This document shows, piece by piece, positions 46,741-58,818 of a stretch of DNA of 64,000 nucleotides (positions are counted from its first letter, which is position 1; each line of letters opens with the position of its first letter). The notes under the pieces were generated by a model. That model ran no database searches. It was not told where the DNA came from and saw only the letters and a program-made list of their open reading frames with translations. The DNA is from Corella eumyota (lineage: Eukaryota; Chordata; Ascidiacea; Phlebobranchia; Corellidae), in the NCBI GenBank assembly GCA_963082875.1, contig OY720102.1, positions 14,296,990 to 14,360,989 of the forward strand. Direction: 5' to 3'. A program made the translations under genes and the position numbers.

Positions 46741-47824
46741 CTTGTGACTAATTCTCCTTAATTTAAAGATTGCCTTTTTCTACCTGTTTCAAATCAGCAT
46801 TTATAAACGAGTGTTCTTTTGCTGGGATCGCATTTTGATTGCTAGGCTAAGGTATATATAGAATAACTTTACAAAAAAATACCAGAATTTATAAACAAAA
46901 CTTATTTTTAAACAGTGAGGCTCAGGGTCGCACATTTTAATTTTATTTTAACGTAAGGTTGTTGTCAGATTATATTTTATTTTTGAGGTGTAGATAACAG
47001 AGGTGGCTCATGGGCTATATAACTAGAAAGGAGGAATAATTTTAAAAAATCGCAGCACCGCGAGATGAATCTGGCAAAATTTTTGATTAGTTGACTGCAG
47101 TTTATATCTTGAATAATGTAGAATCTAATAAACTATTACTATGGCTTAAACAATTATTAAACACACTTTATTAAAACAAAAATGCGACACAAACTATATG
47201 ATACGAAACACAAACTACAAAGTATTTAATTAACAAATTAAGTATAAAAGCGAAAGTCTAATTGTATGTTAAACCTTACTTCGGCCTTACTTTTTTATGA
47301 GTTTTTACGTCCAGCTAACTGACCAAAAAGGTAACCAGACACTTCAGCCCGAAGATTTTTTTTAGAACAGCGGGGATTTTGCATTTTAATTACCGCGAAA
47401 AATTTTATTTTCGCGTATTCTTATACAGTTTTTTAGACAGTATTTGAAATAAAATAAGCAGTAAATTAATAGTTTTTTTAAAGAATAATGTGCAAGAACA
47501 TGTTATCTTTCTTTTCCCGTGTCAATTTATTTTTTAATTTTACAAACTAAAACCTATAAAAAAATAATTTGAAAGCGCGCGCTTTTAGGTGACGCAAGAC
47601 GATGCATTATGATATCACGTATTTTGCGAAATAGGGCCGTATTTCTAAACAATATTTGAAGAAAAAGCATTAATTTATCATTTTTTACACTGAAGAATGT
47701 GCATAAATATGTTATTAGTTATTGCCCGTGTTAATGTATATAAATTTATACATTAAAACACAAAGAATAAAACGTTTAAAGAGTTCCCAAAAGATTTGTC
47801 CTGCAAAAAACGGCGGGGAGTCGG
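46741..47824. other. AT-rich region shared by the three units
   Basis: Matches 15131-16274 and 63254-64000; it joins the BEL/Pao fossil directly after GGCGGGGAGTCGGCGAT. No gene is seen. Confidence 0.5.
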
Positions 47825-49401
47825 CGATTTTCTTGTCTAACTTCTTGATGATCCCTTTCGGTCAGAGTCCTCTCTTTGCGTTCTCATTAACGAACCACGT
47901 CGCCAATCGTGAAATTCCTCATCGGCTGAAGCCATTTTTGTCGCAATTGTAACGAAGGCAAATACCCCTTTGTCAATCGCTCCCAAAATTGATCAGCAAG
48001 AAGTAGAACTTCCAAGATTGTCTGTAACTGTCTTCCTTGACAAACGTGTCTGGAGGCAGGTCGTTGTCCATTGTTCAGCAATATACTTGGCGTCAATGCC
48101 AATTCATCCTTGCAGTCGTCGCTGAGTGGCACCAGAGGTCTGCTGTTTAAAATTCGTTCCACCTCAGCCATCAATGGCGGACAAGACATGAATTGTTCCC
48201 GAATGCCCATGCCATGATACTTTGTTACAATGAGCTCAGTTACAACCTAGTTAGATGGAAGAATCATCGGATGTTTGGTGATTAGAGGGACGGTTGAATT
48301 ACATAGCCTGCCACCAACGTACATATTGCCTTTGACTAAAACCGGGCTTCAATTCTTTCAGCGATAAAACTAAATACAACCATAATCAATATTAAGGTTT
48401 AAAACATCTGGGTATACTAATGTTATCTCAATTAACAAGAGTGTTAAGCCAATTATTCCAAGTGTTAATATGTAGTTCTGGAACCAGATCGTAAAAGCAC
48501 TTCCACGAGGCTGTTAGTAAAGTCCCTGTAATAAAACGTCATTTAAAGAAACAACGCAGTGTTTTGCAGCACAATAAAACACTATAATGTACTTAGGGCC
48601 CGTACAATAGTGTGGTATATACCACGTTATATCGTTTACACAATTCCTATTAGCCTATACAGTCACATGTCCTTATTTTACATATTCATCGATTTCTTTC
48701 CTATATTGGCTAAAAGTTTCAGGGTTAGCAATAAAATTCTTTTTCAAAGTTTGCAGCCTTTGAAGTGCCATTTTTCTGTTTTTTAGCAGATAAACATCTG
48801 AAATTTCGTTGCATGATGTCGATACTTGTTCAGGCTCATGCATAAAGTTAACATTAGTTCGTTGGGAGGATTTTCTTGGGTTATGGTCTGAGCCAAACAA
48901 CGTCCAATCCAACGCCGTATGCGGGCTGAAAGGCTGGCACTTCTTGCCGTAACGCCATTCAGAAACCCTGAATGCATCGTGAACATTGTTTCCAGGAAGT
49001 AGCTCCACTGATTTTGTTTTAAGTTCAGAAAACTTCAGGTCACGCAGATGCGGATACATGTTTGCCACTTTCTTAGTTGTAATGCTGTTACCTATATTGA
49101 CAATATGATCAAGTACCAAAAGCTTGTCGACAATAAACGATTCGGTTTGACCTCCTTTACATACAGTGAGTCAACTCGGCTCCCATGACTAGTTACTTAA
49201 TTTGCTGTATAAAGCTCGGTGTGTTCTTTTGTCTCCTCCCAATTTCTTTGCAAGGCTTGCAGTACAAATACTTGTATCTGAACCGTCATCCAGAAAAGCG
49301 TTCACAAAATTACTTTGATTGTTACCCCACACTTTAACTGGCACAATCTTGAAACGTTTCACATTTTTAACGCTGTTATGGGAAACCTCGTTGCATGCCA
49401 C
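47825..49401 (-). mobile_element. BEL/Pao LTR retrotransposon fossil, copy 2
   Basis: Shorter duplicate of 16790-18715 with the same recognisable parts: protease-side region at about 48673-49401 and integrase C-terminal region at about 47887-48300. Broken in several places; LTRs not identified. It was carried along by the segment duplication rather than inserted anew. Confidence 0.8.
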
Positions 49402-49430
49402 AATAGCTGACTCGCTTTGCGGCTCCGATA

Positions 49431-49530
49431 GCGGGCTTTGTCGTCACTTTAGTAGATTATGACATCACAATTTAACTATAGCGTGCTTTGTCGTCACTTT
49501 AGTAGATTATGACATCACAATTAAACTATA
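49431..49530 (+). repeat. 50-bp tandem repeat, two units
   Basis: Units at 49431 and 49481, same sequence as the five-unit array at 18741-18990. Confidence 0.95.
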
Positions 49531-49833
49531 GCGTCAAATCTTGTTAGACAACAATTCGAATAAGTATTTTAATGCAGCGTTGCTATTATTGTTACGTCAT
49601 AGTGTCGCCATATCTCGTTTAAAAAGTTTTTTTTTAATTTTAAATAACAACCGATTTAAAATTAATTAAGATATATTTTTGATGCGTTTTGGTACCTGCG
49701 TGTTTTGATATAAAAATGTCGGAACAGACGGAAAGTTATTTTCAATTATTTGCGATAAATATTAATAACAAAAGTATAACTAACTTGTTAAATGAGTTTA
49801 GAATAAATCAATTGTAACTTAAAACTTTCCGAA
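49531..49833 (+). promoter_or_regulatory. Presumed 5' region of collagen/discoidin copy 3
   Basis: Conserved with 18991-19295, including the CRE-like TTACGTCATA near 49590. Promoter function is inferred. Confidence 0.35.
49716..49817 (+). CDS. Conserved 33-codon upstream ORF (copy 3)
   Basis: Begins [12 protein letters not shown] and ends LLNEFRINQL, stopping 16 bases before the collagen ATG. Same length and frame as 19178-19279. Function unknown. Confidence 0.4.
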   Translation: MSEQTESYFQLFAININNKSITNLLNEFRINQL

Positions 49834-52800
49834 ATGAGTTTGAAAATTTTTATGTTTTTGTGCTTCTGGTTATGCTTAGCTGCATCCCAAAACAACCAAG
49901 TTTGTTTTAGTGCATGTCCCACTGCATCTGCTCATGAACCTTCTGAAACTAAACAAGGTAGACCAGGAAAGCTTGGCCCAGCTGGGGAGAAAGGTGAAAA
50001 AGGTTTCAGGGGTAAAATTGGGGCAATTGGGGGTCCTGGCGTTAGAGGTGAGCAAGGTTTCATGGGTGAAATTGGCCCCATAGGTCCTAAGGGTGAAATT
50101 GGGGCAGTTGGGAGCGCTGGCGTTAGAGGTGAACAAGGTTTCAGGGGTGAAATTGGCCCCATAGGTCCCAAGGGTGAAATTGGGGCAATTGGGGGTCCTG
50201 GCGTTAAAGGTGAACAAGGTTTCAGGGGTGAAATTGGCCCCAAAGGGTCAGTTGGGGCTACTGGCGAGTGTTCTTGCGATGGGGAGGTCGTGTCGGAGAT
50301 AGAAAAAATTCTCCCCCAAATAAAAGGTATTTTGGTTACTTTACATTTGTTAAATAATGATAATATCATCGGCTTACTGGTAGAACCTCAAAACTTAAAT
50401 AAAAACAATCTTAAGAAAATTAAATAGCTTTTTGAATCTTGCAAGTATATTTTGTATGGTTTATTAACAATGTTACTTATATAAACAAGTATACTTAATA
50501 TAGTGGCATTTTTAAAAGGCTAAAACTTAATTGTAAAATTAATTTTATCATAGATATTTATTTATTATATTAACAAACGATATTAAGTTATAATGTCAGT
50601 TTTAATTAAATAAACTTTTAATTTAAATAACTTAAAATGTCTTATGGAATCTGTGCCCAAGAAAACGCAGCTTTTAAAATTTGTATTTTTTAACATCTGC
50701 TGAAATTTCTTCTGTTTATAAATTAAAATTTTCGGTGTTTTTTTAAATCGCAACCAGTTTTAATTAAATAACATTCGTATGTTAACAAAACTTTAACCAC
50801 TCGATCTTTTTACTTAAAATACAAGGTTATTTAAAGTTCAAAAATCAAATGATAAATTAATAAAAAGATATTTTTTAATTACAAACTAAATCATTTTTTA
50901 AATGCCGCTAAATTTATATTTGTTGTCAATTTTTGAGTTACGATGTTCTAACAGTAAGCAGACAATATAACAATTTATAAACATTTTGTAATAATTAATT
51001 TTACAATTTAAATATCTAAGAGTTAAGCTAAATCATGCCAACTTATAAGATTAATTCTTAATAAACCTAAATATTTATAGTTAGTGTATGTGGACTTGGG
51101 TTAAAAGATGGAAGAATACCGGATAGTGACATCACAGCTAGTTCTTATTATGCCTATCATGGCAGCAGCAGGTACTCACCACATAAAGCTAGGTTGGATG
51201 CTCATACCTGGGGTTGGAATCCTAAACAAGGTGAGTTGTTGGAATTATTTTCTATCTTATAATAAAGTTTCACAACTTTTGTAATTAGTGGAAAATAAAC
51301 ATTAACATTGTTTTATTTTAATTAATAGGCAGGGTTGGGGAATGGATCCAAATTGACCTCAAGAGATCAACTCAAGTGACAGGAGTTGTGACACAAGGAA
51401 GTTACCAATATTCTTATTGGGTGACCAGCTATAAGATATCTTATGGGTCCAGTACATCAGATATGCAGTTCATCCAAAATAATGGAAATGATCTGGTAAG
51501 CTTAAATTTAAAACGAAAATTTATTTTGTTTAACTTATTAAAGTTTAGAAACAGTTTTTAATTAATTGGTGTTAATTAATTTAAAAAAACTTATTTTATT
51601 AAAAATGTTTTAATTAAAATCACCAAAACTTGTTTTTAAAAGTTGTGTGTTGTTTACAAGCTAGATGATAATAACCAAGCAAATCATTGTTTAAACAATC
51701 CCCATTCTAATTGTTTTGTGACGTCATAGCTTGTTACAAAACTTAATTATGCGTCGTTTGTAACAATAAAGGGTCTGCGACAGTTTTGAATTTTTTATTA
51801 ATCCAAAGTTTTGTAATTTTAAAAATTGACATTGCAAAAATCCCGCGAACCGGTGTGAAAATAATTATGTGAGCTTTTCTTATGTTTGTACTCGGTCTTT
51901 AGTCGTTGTTTGACTGGAAAAACGTTTTTTTATTAAAACATGTCCAATATAGCAATATTGATGTTTTTTTAAATTCTACAGGTTCTAAGGCTAAACTGGA
52001 TCACAATTTTTTACCGATTTTGTATTTCAGTTTTATTATTTTCCAGTGCTGACTTTCTTTTACATTTTCAGCCCCAAATGGGGTTTACTACTTGTTGAAA
52101 GACATTTTTATGTTTTTCCAAGTAGTAAATAAGTTTCGGTTTATAATTTAACGCAAGTTATAATCTACTGTTTTCTTAAGGCCGAACGTAGCTACTTTGG
52201 TCCCAGCGTACGAAGTAGCTTGGAGAGTAGTTTATAGTACCTAACTTACTTAAAAACAGCATTCTTTTTAGCCTTAGTGTTAATTAAAAACAGTTTTTTT
52301 AAAGTGCAGGCTACATTTGATTTTGTGATTGTGATTTATGTCCATAAAACTGTTTTTTTTATAAGACATGGAACGTATTTATATCACGTTGCTATGGACG
52401 CTGTTCTAGCTCCCTAAAAACAGTGTCAACACGAATGCTTAAGCTCAAATTATGCACAACTTAAATATAAAGTCGATAACTTAAATTTAAGCATCGTCGA
52501 ACATTTTTTTATTTAAAATAGCAAAAATCCGTAACTTTTGGGCAGGAAATAAGCCATTTAGATTGTAATCAGGGGCTGTCAAACACGTCACAATGCCCTT
52601 TATAAACATTTTAATTTTGCATGTTGCAGTTCCTTTAAGTTAAATGTAAAGCGATGAACAACGCGCGATTATTAAAGTTATAAAATTTAAATAATTAATA
52701 TCTTAAACCTGAATATTATTACGTTAAATATTATATTAAATCTTTTAAAGGCTTTTGTTGGTAATGAAGATAGAAATGGTTACAAGTTCAACAACTTTCC

Positions 52801-52888
52801 TCAACCTATAAGTGCTCGCTATGTTCGATTGTATCCACAAACCTGGCATGATTATCCCGCTCTTCGCATGGAGCTTTTATCTTGCTAG
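49834..52888 (+). CDS. Collagen/discoidin secreted lectin-like protein, intact copy 3
   Basis: Exons 49834-50326, 51081-51230, 51329-51495 and 52751-52888 join without a stop into 315 residues. Residues 1-18 form a signal peptide ([18 protein letters not shown]). Residues 42-146 are 35 uninterrupted Gly-X-Y triplets with a 27-residue internal repeat, enough for trimerisation. A Cys pair (CSC) follows, then an F5/8 type C (discoidin) domain at about 166-315 with CGLGLKDGRIPD, WIQIDL and ARYVRLYPQTW, and Cys near both domain ends. Exon 1 could also be read through its donor to TAG near 50427, giving collagen without the discoidin domain. Collagen plus a sugar-binding head recalls collectins and ficolins, so a secreted recognition role is plausible. 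Compared with copies 1 and 2 it has four extra codons in the first loop (SYYAYHGSSRYSPH). Confidence 0.88.
51496..52750 (+). other. Intron 3 of copy 3 with a 330-base extra piece
   Basis: Aligns with 1034-1969 except for about 51985-52335. The extra piece contains AGCTACTTTGGTCCCAGCG and CGTACGAAGTAGCT, a short inverted pair. No ORF is seen. Confidence 0.55.
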
Positions 52889-53163
52889 TAATCACATATT
52901 TCTTTCGGTTAATTATTTTAATTCCTAGTTGTTAATTAAAATTCTTTAGTTATGTAATATATTAAAACTTGTAAACTAATTTATTGTATAATTTTGAACA
53001 AATAATCCGTGTTATTATATTTAAATTATACAAAATTCTGTAAATGTACTAAAATGTTAAGGCTGTAATAGTTGAGTTTATTAAATGTGTAAATAAACAT
53101 AATGTAACAAAGTCTATAGTAGTATTGTTTAAATTTTCTATTTTTAAGTGAACAGTTACTGCG

Positions 53164-53582
53164 ATGTCAAATCGTAGGTCTAATATAAAGACTGTAATCA
53201 AAGATAGTGAAAGTAAAGCAATGTGTAATAAATGCAAATTAGTTATTTCAAGTGGCTGTCCAGGCAACAAAAGAAGTTATAATACTAAAAATTTGCAGCC
53301 ATTTTTATTGACGAAAGGTTTTAAATGACGAAGGTTTTAGAGATCTTATGAAAGTTCTAGAGCCCAGGTTTAAAATACCATCCCGCACAATACTACCTGC
53401 TCTTAAAACAGAGGTGTGGGAAGGATTAGAAGACGAGGTTGAACAAAAAGTAAGTGCTGTTACGATTACTACTGATTTGCGGACGGACCAACAAGCAAAC
53501 AATTAGCTACATCGATGTAACTGGGTCAAACAAAGAAGGTATTGGCCCTATTAATGCCACAATTGTAACTTATTTTGGATAA
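53164..53582 (+). pseudogene. Degraded hAT-type (BED) transposase, copy 2
   Basis: The first 54 codons (53164-53325) are open and read MSNRRSNIKTVIKD, then the BED motif CNKCKLVISSGCPGNK, ending at TGA 53326-53328. The following catalytic-domain piece (PSRTILPALK, then SAVTITTDLRT) shifts frame near 53485 relative to the copy at 2389. The element ends are not visible. Confidence 0.7.
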
Positions 53583-54030
53583 ATCCACATAAGCTAACTT
53601 TTAATTTTATAAACAAACAGTTTTTGATGTTGATTTGAAATGGAATTGTTATTTATTTGCTGACAAGCTTTGGCGTATTTTTCCTCCCTATTTAAATAAT
53701 AAGTTTCAATGCTTTTAACTATAACTTGTTTATCGAATTTGCGGGTTATTTAACAACTCTTTTCACATGGGAACTCTAACCTCGTTTCTCTAGTATTGAA
53801 TTATTTTTTCAACGATTCATTTCTGCTTTTTATTAAATGCAAATGTTCGTTTTAAACAGTTAGGCAATTCCGTTCTGCTGAACGGACGCCACTTAATAAA
53901 CATGGATTTAGACATTACTGAAATTCTGAGTTTATTTCCGTAAGAATTAGCCAGAATTTTATATTCATGTAAACAACCAACAACTAAAAACAGTTTGTAA
54001 TTAATAAAATTCGCTTCATATTCTTGCATG
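53583..54030. other. Spacer between hAT remnant and satellite
   Basis: Near-identical to 2809-3255. No gene is seen. Confidence 0.6.
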
Positions 54031-54410
54031 ATTCCCACTGCTAGCATGTTTTAGGATCTTTAAGTAAGAACCTGAGGTCCTAAGTTTAATTCCCACTGAT
54101 GGCATGTTGTAGCATCTTTAAGTAAGAACCTGAGGTCCTTAGTTTGATTCCCACTGATGGCATGTTGTAGGATCTTTAAGTAAAAACCTGAGGTCCTTAG
54201 TTTGATTCTCACTGATGGCATGTTGTAGGATCTTTAAGTAAGAACTTTAGGTCCTTAGTTTAATTCCCACTGATGGCATGTTGTAGCATCTTTAAGTAAG
54301 AACCTGAGGTCATTAGTTTGATTCCCACTGATGGCATGTTATAGTATCTTTAAGTAAGAACCTGAGGTCATTAGTTTGATTCCCACTGATGGCATGTTGT
54401 AGCATCTTTA
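54031..54410 (+). repeat. 57-58 bp SINE-derived satellite, about 6.5 units
   Basis: Same unit and flanks as the 93-unit array at 3256-8655, so the array differs about 14-fold between the two segment copies. Confidence 0.95.
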
Positions 54411-55099
54411 TTATTAGCCTTATAGTGTGCATCATTATGAAAAAAGAACTCATGTCCTGAGTTAACTTTTTAATAACCTTTTACTAAAATCTTGTGCCTT
54501 GAAATGCTATTTTAAGAAAATCTCATGCTCTAAATATGTTATATATTTTTCCTATATTTAGGTAAAAAGTCGTTTTTTTCATTTTTAAAGAGTATGGGCA
54601 GATACTTTTCAAGGGAAGATTAGGGTAAGGTTTAAAAATTCCGCTTTTCCGCATTTTATAAACCGGACGAACGACGCAAGCTTTCAATTTTCAACATGTC
54701 ACAATTTTCACCCAAAACATTTTTTATTTACAAAAATCAAAAAAATTGTCGTTTAAAATAAATTTTTGCTTATGCTAAGCCAACACATATACAAAGCGTA
54801 AACTTGGACTTTTACAAAGGACCACAAATAGCTTTATTTTAGGCTTAACCTAGGCTCAAGATTTCGATGTTCAACTAACAGTTAGGGAAGTGTAAATGGG
54901 AGACCTCCCAGCGACAATGGGAGGCCAACCACTTCTTCGTACGTGGATATTCGTTGGTTTTATAAGCGCATCTGATTAGCTTGTAGTGCCTTTAGGCCGA
55001 TGGCTTTGATCGACTGTTCGCTTTTTTGAATATCGGATCACCTACGCTATGGCAGGAACTGTTTTCCCCTAAATTGGCATAGTTTTAAAGTTTTAGTCC
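54411..55099. other. Spacer, partly unique
   Basis: The first 150 bases match 8656-8830, then it diverges. Near 54900 GGGAGACCTCCC and TGGGAGGCC form short inverted repeats. No gene is seen. Confidence 0.5.
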
Positions 55100-56745
55100 G
55101 TTTAGGTAGTTAGGTCGCTTGCTGGGTTTTTTGGTAGATGTCTTGCGCTTTAGTCTTATTAGTTAGGTTGCTTGCTAGTTTTTTTGGTAGATGTCTTGCG
55201 CTTCAGTCTTAGTAGTTAGGTCGCTTGCTAGTTTTTTTGGTAGATGTGTTGCGCTTCAGTCTTAGTAGTTAGGTCGCTTGCTGTTTTTTTTGGTAGATGT
55301 CTTGCGCTTTAGTCTTATTAGTTAGGTTGCTTGCTAGGTTTTTTGGTAGATGTCTTGCGCTTCAATCTTAGTAGTTAGGTTGCTTGCTAGGTTTTTTGGT
55401 AGATGTGTTGCGCTTCAGTCTCAGTAGTTAGGTTGCTTGCGAGATTTTTTGGTAGATGTCTTGCGCTTTAGTCTTAGTAGTTAGGTTGCTTGCTAGTTTT
55501 TTTGGTAGATGTCTTGCGCTTTAGTCTTAGTAGTTAGGTCGCTTGCTAGTTTTTTTGGTAGATGTCTTGCGCTTTAGTCTTAGTAGTTAGGTCGCTTGCT
55601 AGTTTTTTTGGTAGATGTGTTGCGCTTCAGTCTCAGTAGTTAGGTTGCTTGCGAGATTTTTTGGTAGATGTGTTGCGCTTTAGTCTTATTAGTTAGGTTG
55701 CTTGCGAGATTTTTTGGTAGATGTGTTGCGCTTTAGTCTTATTAGTTAGGTCGCTTGCTAGGTTTTTTGGTAGAAGTCTTGCGCTTCAGTCTTAGTAGTT
55801 AGGTTGCTTGCTGGGTTTTTTGGTAGATGTCTTGCGCTTTAGTCTTATTAGTTAGGTCGCTTGCTAGGTTTTTTGGTAGAAGTCTTGCGCTTCAGTCTTA
55901 GTAGTTAGGTTGCTTGCTGGGTTTTTTGGTAGATGTCTTGCGCTTTAGTCTTATTAGTTAGGTCGCTTGCTGGGTTTTTTGGTAGATGTCTTGCGCTTTA
56001 GTCTTATTAGTTAGGTCGCTTGCTAGGTTTTTTGGTAGAAGTCTTGCGCTTCAGTCTTAGTAGTTAGGTCGCTTGCTAGTTTTTTTGGTAGATGTGTTGC
56101 GCTTCAGTCTAAGTAGTTAGGTCACTTGTTAGGATTTTTGGTAGATGTCTTGCACTACAGTCTTAGTAGTTGGTTCGCTTGCTAGGTTTTTAGGTAGATG
56201 TCTTGCGCTTTAGTCTTATTAGTTAGGTCGCTTGCTAGTTTTTTGGTAGATGTGTTGCGCTTCAGTCTAAGTAGTTAGGTCACTTGTTAGGATTTTTGGT
56301 AGATGTCTTGCACTACAGTCTTAGTAGTTAGGTCGCTTGCTGGGTTTTTTGGTAGATGTCTTGCGCTTTAGTCTTATTAGTTAGGTCGCTTGCTGGGTTT
56401 TTTGGTAGATGTCTTGCGCTTTAGACTTATTAGTTAGGTCGCTTGCTAGGTTTTTTGGTAGAAGTCTTGCGCTTCAGTCTTAGTAGTTAGGTCGCTTGCT
56501 AGTTTTTTTGGTAGATGTGTTGCGCTTTAGTCTTAGTAGTTAGGTCACTTGTTAGGATTTTTGGTAGATGTCTTGCACTACAATCTTAGTAGTTGGTTCG
56601 CTTGCTAGGTTTTTAGGTAGATGTCTTGCACTTTAGTCTTAGTAGTTAGGTCGTTCGCTAGGTTTTGAGGTAGATGTCTTGCGTTTTAGTCTTAGTAGTT
56701 AGGTCGCTTGGTAGTTTTTGAGGTAGATATCTTGGGCTTGTTTGT
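55100..56745 (+). repeat. 53-bp satellite array, about 31 units
   Basis: Unit contains TAGTTAGGTCGCTTGCTAG, TTTTTTTGGTAGATGTCTTG and CGCTTTAGTCTTA. Longer patterns recur, for example the GTTAGGATTTTTGGTAGATG variant near 56130, 56285 and 56550. It is not seen in the other two units. Confidence 0.95.
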
Positions 56746-56831
56746 TTGTGATAAAAATGGTAAAACATCGTTTTTTGTACAGTTTCTAATTCATGTTTAT
56801 TTGGTAAAATGTTTTTAGTTAAATTATGTTA

Positions 56832-57109
56832 AGGCAGCCTGGTTTAGTAGTCAGAACACTTGGCTTTTCTATACGAGGTCCTAGACTTAATTCCCACTGC
56901 TCTTATGCAGTAGCGTCCTTGAGTAAGGTGCTATAAACGATATAAACTCTTGCTAAGTCATTATTTATAAAGCAGTTTAATTATTGTGCAATTATAATCA
57001 ATAATACTCTAACATGCTATAGGCAACTTAGGACTGGGTCAAGGTAACAGTAGTTGCCCAGTTGTTACTCTATATTTAGGTCTTGAAGTCGACTTTCTTG
57101 CAATAAACA
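56832..57109 (+). mobile_element. Diverged near full-length SINE
   Basis: GGCAGCCTGGTTTAGTAGTC head, ACTTAATTCCCACTG B box, weak tail CTTGCAATAAAC. More diverged than the others, so probably older. Confidence 0.8.
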
Positions 57110-57486
57110 TTTAAAAAGTGGTGACATTTTTCGTACGCCGCATATGAGTAACTACTTCAACTTTTTGTTGACATCGCGTTGAGGAAATGTGATTTTGTAA
57201 ACAGACCAAAAACAAATGTTTTTAGATTAATTGAGCAAATTATAAAGTAAAAACAAAGAAATGTTAAGATATATTTATGTTAAAGAAATCAGAAAAGTTA
57301 TGGTCTGGCAATATTTGCCAAAATTGTTTGCGTTAGCTGATATATTCTGGATAAAATTTTAAGTTAATTTTAGGCATAAATTAAATCTTTTTTGCTGAAT
57401 ATGATTTTTATTATTTTATTAATATTTAAACGATTAACGAACAATTTTTTTTGATCAAATTTAAAAATTATATATACTGTAATAAT
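57110..57486. other. 5' flank of transporter copy 3
   Basis: AT-rich, no gene. May contain the transporter's promoter; no motif is convincing. Confidence 0.35.
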
Positions 57487-57679
57487 GGCAGCATGGTGTA
57501 GTGGTCAGAACACTTGGCTTCACTACATGAGGTCCTGGGTTCGATTCTCATTGCTTCCATGCTGTAGCGCTCTTAAGTAAGGCACTATAAACCGTATGAA
57601 CTTCTGCTGAGCCAGCACTTAATCAGCAGCTTTTTTTAAGTTGGTAAGTCGACCTTTCCATATCGCTAATTAATAAATG
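57487..57679 (+). mobile_element. SINE, internally deleted, 60 bases upstream of transporter ATG
   Basis: Very well kept head (GGCAGCATGGTGTAGTGGTC, GGGTTCGATTCTC), with the body cut after TAATCAGCAGC and a shortened tail. Confidence 0.85.
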
Positions 57680-57996
57680 TAAAAATATATTTTAACAGAA
57701 TTTAAATTTAGTTTACTTTAACATTAGGAAAACAATTTCAAAATGGTTAAAACATTTAAAGGGGAGCCCATGTATCATTGGTATTGTATAAAAATCCTAA
57801 TGTTGTGTTATGGGTTTGGGGAGTTGGGTCATTTTATGATCGGTGTCACCTCAAAGGAAATGGCACAGGACGTTCATTTTGGAGACATGGCTTGTTTGAC
57901 CTTGGACATAAATGTTGAAAAACTGTCAAACACAAAATGCAGAGATGTGAAGAATTCAACACAGTGAGTAGTTGTTAATTTTGCATGCTAATATTA

Positions 57997-58400
57997 TTTT
58001 ATTGGAAATCAAACCAAGAATTTCAGGTCTTACTCAAAGATGTTACAACATGACAGCAGTGGGAATCAAATCCAGCATCTCAGATCTTACTTAAGGATGC
58101 TACAACATGCCAGCAGTGGGAATCAAACCAAGAACCTCAGGTCTTACTTAAGGATGCTACAACATGCCAGCAGTGGGAATCAAACCCAGGATTGCAGGTC
58201 TTACTCAAGAATGCTACAACATGCTAGTAGTAAGAATCAAACCCAGGATCTCATGTCTTAATTAAGGATGCTACAACATGCCAGCAGTGGGAATCAAACC
58301 CAGAATCTCAGGTTTTACCTAATGATGCTACAGCATGCCAACAGCGGGAATCAAACCCAGGATCTCAGGTCTTACTTAAGAATGCAACAACATGCTAACT
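57997..58400 (-). repeat. 57-bp SINE-derived satellite, about 7 units, intron 1
   Basis: Same array as at 40590-41047 with one unit fewer. Confidence 0.9.
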
Positions 58401-58611
58401 AACAAAGTAAATTATTAATAATCCTAATTTTTAGATGTAATCTCATGGGATGGAATGGAACGATATATTGTGAATGGGATTACTCAGGCCAGGGAATAGA
58501 ATACCAAGTTCTTGCTGGTCCAATATTTATTGCCATTTTTACTGTTATGGGAGTTGTAATGGGAATTGTTGGCGATAAATATAACAGGTTGATTACCGAC
58601 TATTTTTTATA

Positions 58612-58818
58612 TTTATTTATCCTCAATGTGGAAAGGTCAACTTCACGACCTAAACATAGAGTAACATCATTTACTCTGACCCAGTATCGAGTTGCCTTCA
58701 ACAGTTTGGGATATTATAAATTACAATAAGCCGATAATTAAGCTGCTAATTAAGTGCTGGCTCAGCAGGAGTTTATACTGTTTATAGCGCCTTACTTAAG
58801 GGCGCTACAGCATGAGGG
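58612..58818 (-). mobile_element. SINE in transporter copy 3, intron 2
   Basis: Equivalent to 41260-41474; ends at GCTACAGCATGAGGGC. Confidence 0.85.

Noticed and set aside
19250-50369. Proline-rich minus-strand ORFs opposite the collagen exons
   Set aside because: They are the antisense of Gly-X-Y coding sequence.
914-51561. 61-codon ORFs starting MTGVVTQG in all three discoidin copies
   Set aside because: They are the middle of discoidin exon 3 read past its splice donor, not separate genes.
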